Shown here piece after piece: positions 5,882-8,546 of a stretch of 8,546 bases of DNA. The notes below the pieces were generated by a model. It did not search any database. It saw only the letters and a list, made by a program, of their open reading frames with translations, and was not told the origin of the DNA. A program made the position numbers and the translations under genes. Within the stretch, counting starts at the first letter, position 1. Each line of letters starts with the position of its first letter. Source of the stretch: Gammaproteobacteria bacterium RIFCSPHIGHO2_02_FULL_42_13 (lineage in GTDB: Bacteria > Pseudomonadota > Gammaproteobacteria > UBA12402); the NCBI GenBank assembly GCA_001801405.1, contig MGXQ01000073.1, positions 23,736 to 32,281 of the forward strand, written 5' to 3'.

Positions 5882-8224
5882 ATGAAACTAGCAATCGTCT
5901 GTGGGGGCCCTTCATTAGAACGCGGAATTTCGTTAAATTCTGCGCGTTCGCTCCTAGACCATCTGTATTCAGATCAAATTGAAATCGTTCCGTTTTATTT
6001 GGATCACAATTGCAACGCATATAAAATTTCGCGATCGCAACTCTATTCAAACACGCCATCGGACTTCGATTTTAAACTATATCAAACTGCAACCCCGTTA
6101 ACCGAATCAGAATTTATTCGCGACTTAAAAGAAACGGATCTTGTGTTTCCAGCCATGCATGGCGCATTCGGTGAAGATGGCACATTTCAAACTTTTTTAG
6201 AAACAAACAATATTCCGTTCATTGGTTGCGACGCTGCCACATGCCGACGCGTCTTTGATAAATTTACGGCAAATGAGTTAATCAAAAAATTAGGCTTTTT
6301 TACATTACCCTCTACCGTATTAACGATCGACGAAAACAATCATCATGACATCATTAAAACATTTTTTGCAAAACACAACATTTCACGCGCCATTATCAAG
6401 CCTGCCAAAGGCGGATCCAGTATTGGCGTCTTCTCAGTTGAAACCATTGATGAGGCAGCCGATAAAACAAAATTCATTTTTGACAGCAAAATGGATACGC
6501 GCGTCGTGATTGAACCCTTTGCGAAAGGCATTGAATTTACCGTTATTATTTTACATAATCAATTGGGTTTGCCGGTGGCGATTTTGCCAACCGAAATTGA
6601 AACAGACTACACCGAACATCAAATTTTTGATTTCCGAAAAAAATATTTGCCCTCGCGCCAAGTCACTTATCACTGTCCACCGCGCTTTAATAATGAAACG
6701 ATTGAAAAGATTCAGGTTCAAGCCGAGCAATTATTTTCGATATTAGGTTTTCGTGATTTCGCTCGCTTTGACGGCTGGTTATTGTCGAATGGCCATATTT
6801 GGTTTTCCGATTTTAATCCGATCAGCGGCATGGAACAAAATAGTTTTCTCTTTCAACAAGCTTCACGCATTGGTCTCACTCATGCCGATGTTTTAAAACA
6901 TATCGTCCATCGCGCATGTGATCGATATCAGATTCCGTTTCCTCTCCCAGAAAAAACAGCCACATCAAAACGCAAACCGATACATGTTTTATTTGGAGGC
7001 AATACGTCCGAACGACAAGTCTCCGTCATGAGCGGCACCAATGTGTGGCTAAAATTACGCGCATCAACACGATACGAACCCACACCATTTTTATTAGATG
7101 TCGACGGAAACGTATGGCAAGTGCCGTATCATTTAGCATTGAATCATACCGTCGAAGAAATCACGCAAAGTTGCAAATATGCGCAAACTGAAAAAGAACG
7201 TCTAGAAAAACTCGAACAAAAAGTACGATCACGTTTAGCGATCGACGCAAGCAACGCAAATGAATTTTATGAGCCCAAACAATTTACATTAGATGAATTT
7301 ATTAAATCTTCTCCCTTTGTTTTTATTGGGTTACACGGTGGCATTGGCGAAAACGGTGAACTACAAAAAAAATTAATGCAACAAAACGTTAAATTTAATG
7401 GGTCAAACAGCGAAATTTCCGCGCTTTGCATCAACAAAGCCGACACATCAAATGCCATCAAACAACTGAATTTACCTGGCATACAAACCATTCCGCATGT
7501 GGTGATGTCCATCGATCAATGCAAATATACTTGGCAAGACTTATGTCAACAACTCGACTCAAAAACCATTATTGCCAAACCGATCTCGGACGGCTGTTCG
7601 TCTGGCGTCGTGCATTTGTACGATGAACAAGATTTTCAAACCTATGTGCGCTTAATAAAAAATAAAGTCGCTGCAATTATGCCACACACTTTTAAACATC
7701 AACCACAACGCATCGAACTCTCGCCGATACCCACAACAGAAATATTATTTGAAAGATTTATCGAAACCGATATTATTTTCGCCAAAGGAAAACAACTACA
7801 ACACCAACCAAAAACCGGCTGGTTAGAAACCACCGTTGGCGTCATACAAGAAAATAATAACCTAAAAGCATTCAACCCCAGCATTACGATTGCCGAAGGC
7901 GAAGTCTTAAGTGTCGAAGAAAAATTTCAAGGCGGCACCGGCATTAACATCACCCCTCCACCCGAAAATATTATTAAATCCAATATATTAAATTTAATCA
8001 AAGAACATATCGAACTGCTCGCCAATAAAATCGGCCTCGAGGGCTATGCACGCATCGATGCCTTCATGCATGTTCAAACCGGTGACTTAATTATTATTGA
8101 AATTAATACGCTGCCGGGCTTAACCCCATCAACAGTATTGTATCAACAAGCCCTCGCAGAAAATCCAAAATTATATCCAAGACAATTGTTAGAACAGTTG
8201 ATTGAAAATAAGAAATATCTCTAA
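5882..8224 (+). CDS. ddl: Tandem-domain D-alanine--D-alanine ligase (two fused Ddl units)
   Basis: Predicted to form D-Ala-D-Ala for peptidoglycan precursors in the cytoplasm. The 780 residues hold two complete ATP-grasp ligase units, about twice the usual 300-370. Unit 1 (1-355): CGGPSLERGISL (7-18), HGAFGEDG (93-100), IIKPAKGGSSIGV (171-183), E211/E218, the loop IFDFRKKY (248-255), ARFDG (294-298) and a divergent metal site SDFNPISGM (309-317). Unit 2 (366-780): GGNTSERQVSV (372-382), an inserted charged helix (about 430-455), HGGIGENG (485-492), AKPISDGCSSG (565-575), E624/E649, EEKFQGGTG (679-687), ARIDA (723-727) and a canonical EINTLPGLTPS (740-750). ATG 5882 starts at the first strand but lacks a clear ribosome-binding site; ATG 5849, or TTG 5801 with AAGG eight bases upstream, would add 11 or 27 residues. 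No frameshift is seen. Function is likely; which unit is active is open. Confidence 0.9.
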   Translation: MKLAIVCGGPSLERGISLNSARSLLDHLYSDQIEIVPFYLDHNCNAYKISRSQLYSNTPSDFDFKLYQTATPLTESEFIRDLKETDLVFPAMHGAFGEDGTFQTFLETNNIPFIGCDAATCRRVFDKFTANELIKKLGFFTLPSTVLTIDENNHHDIIKTFFAKHNISRAIIKPAKGGSSIGVFSVETIDEAADKTKFIFDSKMDTRVVIEPFAKGIEFTVIILHNQLGLPVAILPTEIETDYTEHQIFDFRKKYLPSRQVTYHCPPRFNNETIEKIQVQAEQLFSILGFRDFARFDGWLLSNGHIWFSDFNPISGMEQNSFLFQQASRIGLTHADVLKHIVHRACDRYQIPFPLPEKTATSKRKPIHVLFGGNTSERQVSVMSGTNVWLKLRASTRYEPTPFLLDVDGNVWQVPYHLALNHTVEEITQSCKYAQTEKERLEKLEQKVRSRLAIDASNANEFYEPKQFTLDEFIKSSPFVFIGLHGGIGENGELQKKLMQQNVKFNGSNSEISALCINKADTSNAIKQLNLPGIQTIPHVVMSIDQCKYTWQDLCQQLDSKTIIAKPISDGCSSGVVHLYDEQDFQTYVRLIKNKVAAIMPHTFKHQPQRIELSPIPTTEILFERFIETDIIFAKGKQLQHQPKTGWLETTVGVIQENNNLKAFNPSITIAEGEVLSVEEKFQGGTGINITPPPENIIKSNILNLIKEHIELLANKIGLEGYARIDAFMHVQTGDLIIIEINTLPGLTPSTVLYQQALAENPKLYPRQLLEQLIENKKYL

Positions 8225-8254
8225 ACGCGAGTTTCGGAATCAAGCGCAGCGCAG

Positions 8255-8376
8255 TCCTCGGAATCACGCCGTAGGCGTGATATCCGAGGATCCAGTAATA
8301 CATCAAAATATCCGGAATCCAGAAATATATTCCCTGGATCCCGGATATTTTGCCTGCGGCAAAATTCCGGGATGAC
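8255..8376. repeat. Two-hairpin palindromic element, right copy
   Basis: Same architecture as the two left-end elements, with different cores. The first hairpin has arms 8255-8270 and 8274-8290 (one bulge) around the loop GTA, ending in GGATCCAG. A middle inverted pair TATCCGGAATCCAG (8309-8322) / CTGGATCCCGGATA (8334-8347) matches at 13 of 14. The last hairpin has arms 8348-8354 and 8358-8364 around the loop TGC and ends CCGGGATGACG. It begins 30 bp after the ligase stop codon and may influence its transcript end. Confidence 0.72.
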
Positions 8377-8390
8377 GGGAAACAAAGTCA

Positions 8391-8451
8391 CGTCATTCCG
8401 GAATTCCGCCGCAGCAAATGTAGCTCGTATGGAGCGAAGCGGAATACGGGA
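8391..8451. repeat. Truncated palindromic element joined to a second repeat type
   Basis: CGTCATTCCGGAATTCCGCC (8391-8410) is the inverted form of the end of the palindromic element, but its partner arm is missing. It runs into GTAGCTCGTATGGAGCGAAGCGGAATACGGG (8420-8450), which resembles one arm of the GTAGCCTGGGTG palindrome family at 3844. The partner arm would be expected beyond the intron, outside this window. Confidence 0.5.
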
Positions 8452-8467
8452 ATGTTTATTTATCTTA

Positions 8468-8546
8468 ATCGAGTAGGAGGCGAGTCACCTCGCCGTCCTC
8501 TCACACCACCGTACGTGCGATGTCGCATACGGCGGTTTAAATTAAA
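8468..8546 (-). mobile_element. Group II intron, 3' end (domains V and VI), partial
   Basis: Read on the minus strand, 8536-8505 folds as domain V: ACCGCCGTA / TACGGTGGT lower stem containing a CGC triad with its G-U wobble, a two-base CG bulge, an upper TGCG/CGCA stem and a 4-base loop. After a short linker, domain VI forms GGCGAG-GTGA-CTCGCC, extended by AGAGGA / TCCT-A-CT, leaving one bulged A (8474) seven bases from the predicted 3' end at 8468 (...CTACTCGAT). A bulged branch-point A at that distance is a hallmark of group II introns. The rest of the intron, including any reverse transcriptase/maturase gene, lies beyond the window. The intron and the fused ligase gene converge. Confidence 0.8.

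Noticed and set aside
5882..8224. Carbamoyl-phosphate synthase-like or other twin ATP-grasp enzyme instead of Ddl
   Set aside because: Both halves carry the Ddl-specific SER motif near the N-terminus, HGxxGE(D/N)G and ARxD, and the second has EINTLPGLTPS.

Overview
The window looks like an AT-leaning gammaproteobacterial chromosome, perhaps a relative of the Legionella/Coxiella group. The protein flavour suggests this: Mpl and Bax of proteobacterial type, a pyrophosphate-type phosphofructokinase, a coiled-coil membrane protein resembling secretion effectors, and many dispersed palindromes. The placement is inference; no rRNA or other marker gene is present.

Layout. Positions 1-314 hold no gene but two tandem two-hairpin palindromic elements bracketed by a 16-bp direct repeat. 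On the minus strand, a Bax-like glucosaminidase gene (2401 to 1679) is followed after 35 bp by mpl (1643 to 315), probably as one transcript. Divergent from them is an unrecognised 392-residue membrane/coiled-coil protein (2618-3796). A second palindrome family (3818-3958) separates it from a convergent 93-residue two-helix membrane protein (4263 to 3982, minus). Divergent from that is a PPi-type phosphofructokinase (4408-5691). A spacer with two matching dyads leads to a large gene (best start 5882, end 8224) encoding two D-Ala-D-Ala ligase domains fused head to tail. From 8225 onward there is no gene: another copy of the left-end palindromic element, a truncated/chimeric palindrome, and, running off the window, the 3' end (domains V and VI) of a group II intron on the minus strand.

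Three of the six genes concern peptidoglycan: Bax cuts the wall, Mpl returns recovered tripeptide to the UDP-MurNAc pool, and the fused Ddl would supply D-Ala-D-Ala. The PPi-type phosphofructokinase is the central-carbon gene. I see no defence system, CRISPR array, tRNA or rRNA. The most noteworthy features are the double Ddl, the palindromes whose stem cores vary in a matched way while their boundaries stay fixed, and the intron end beside such a palindrome.
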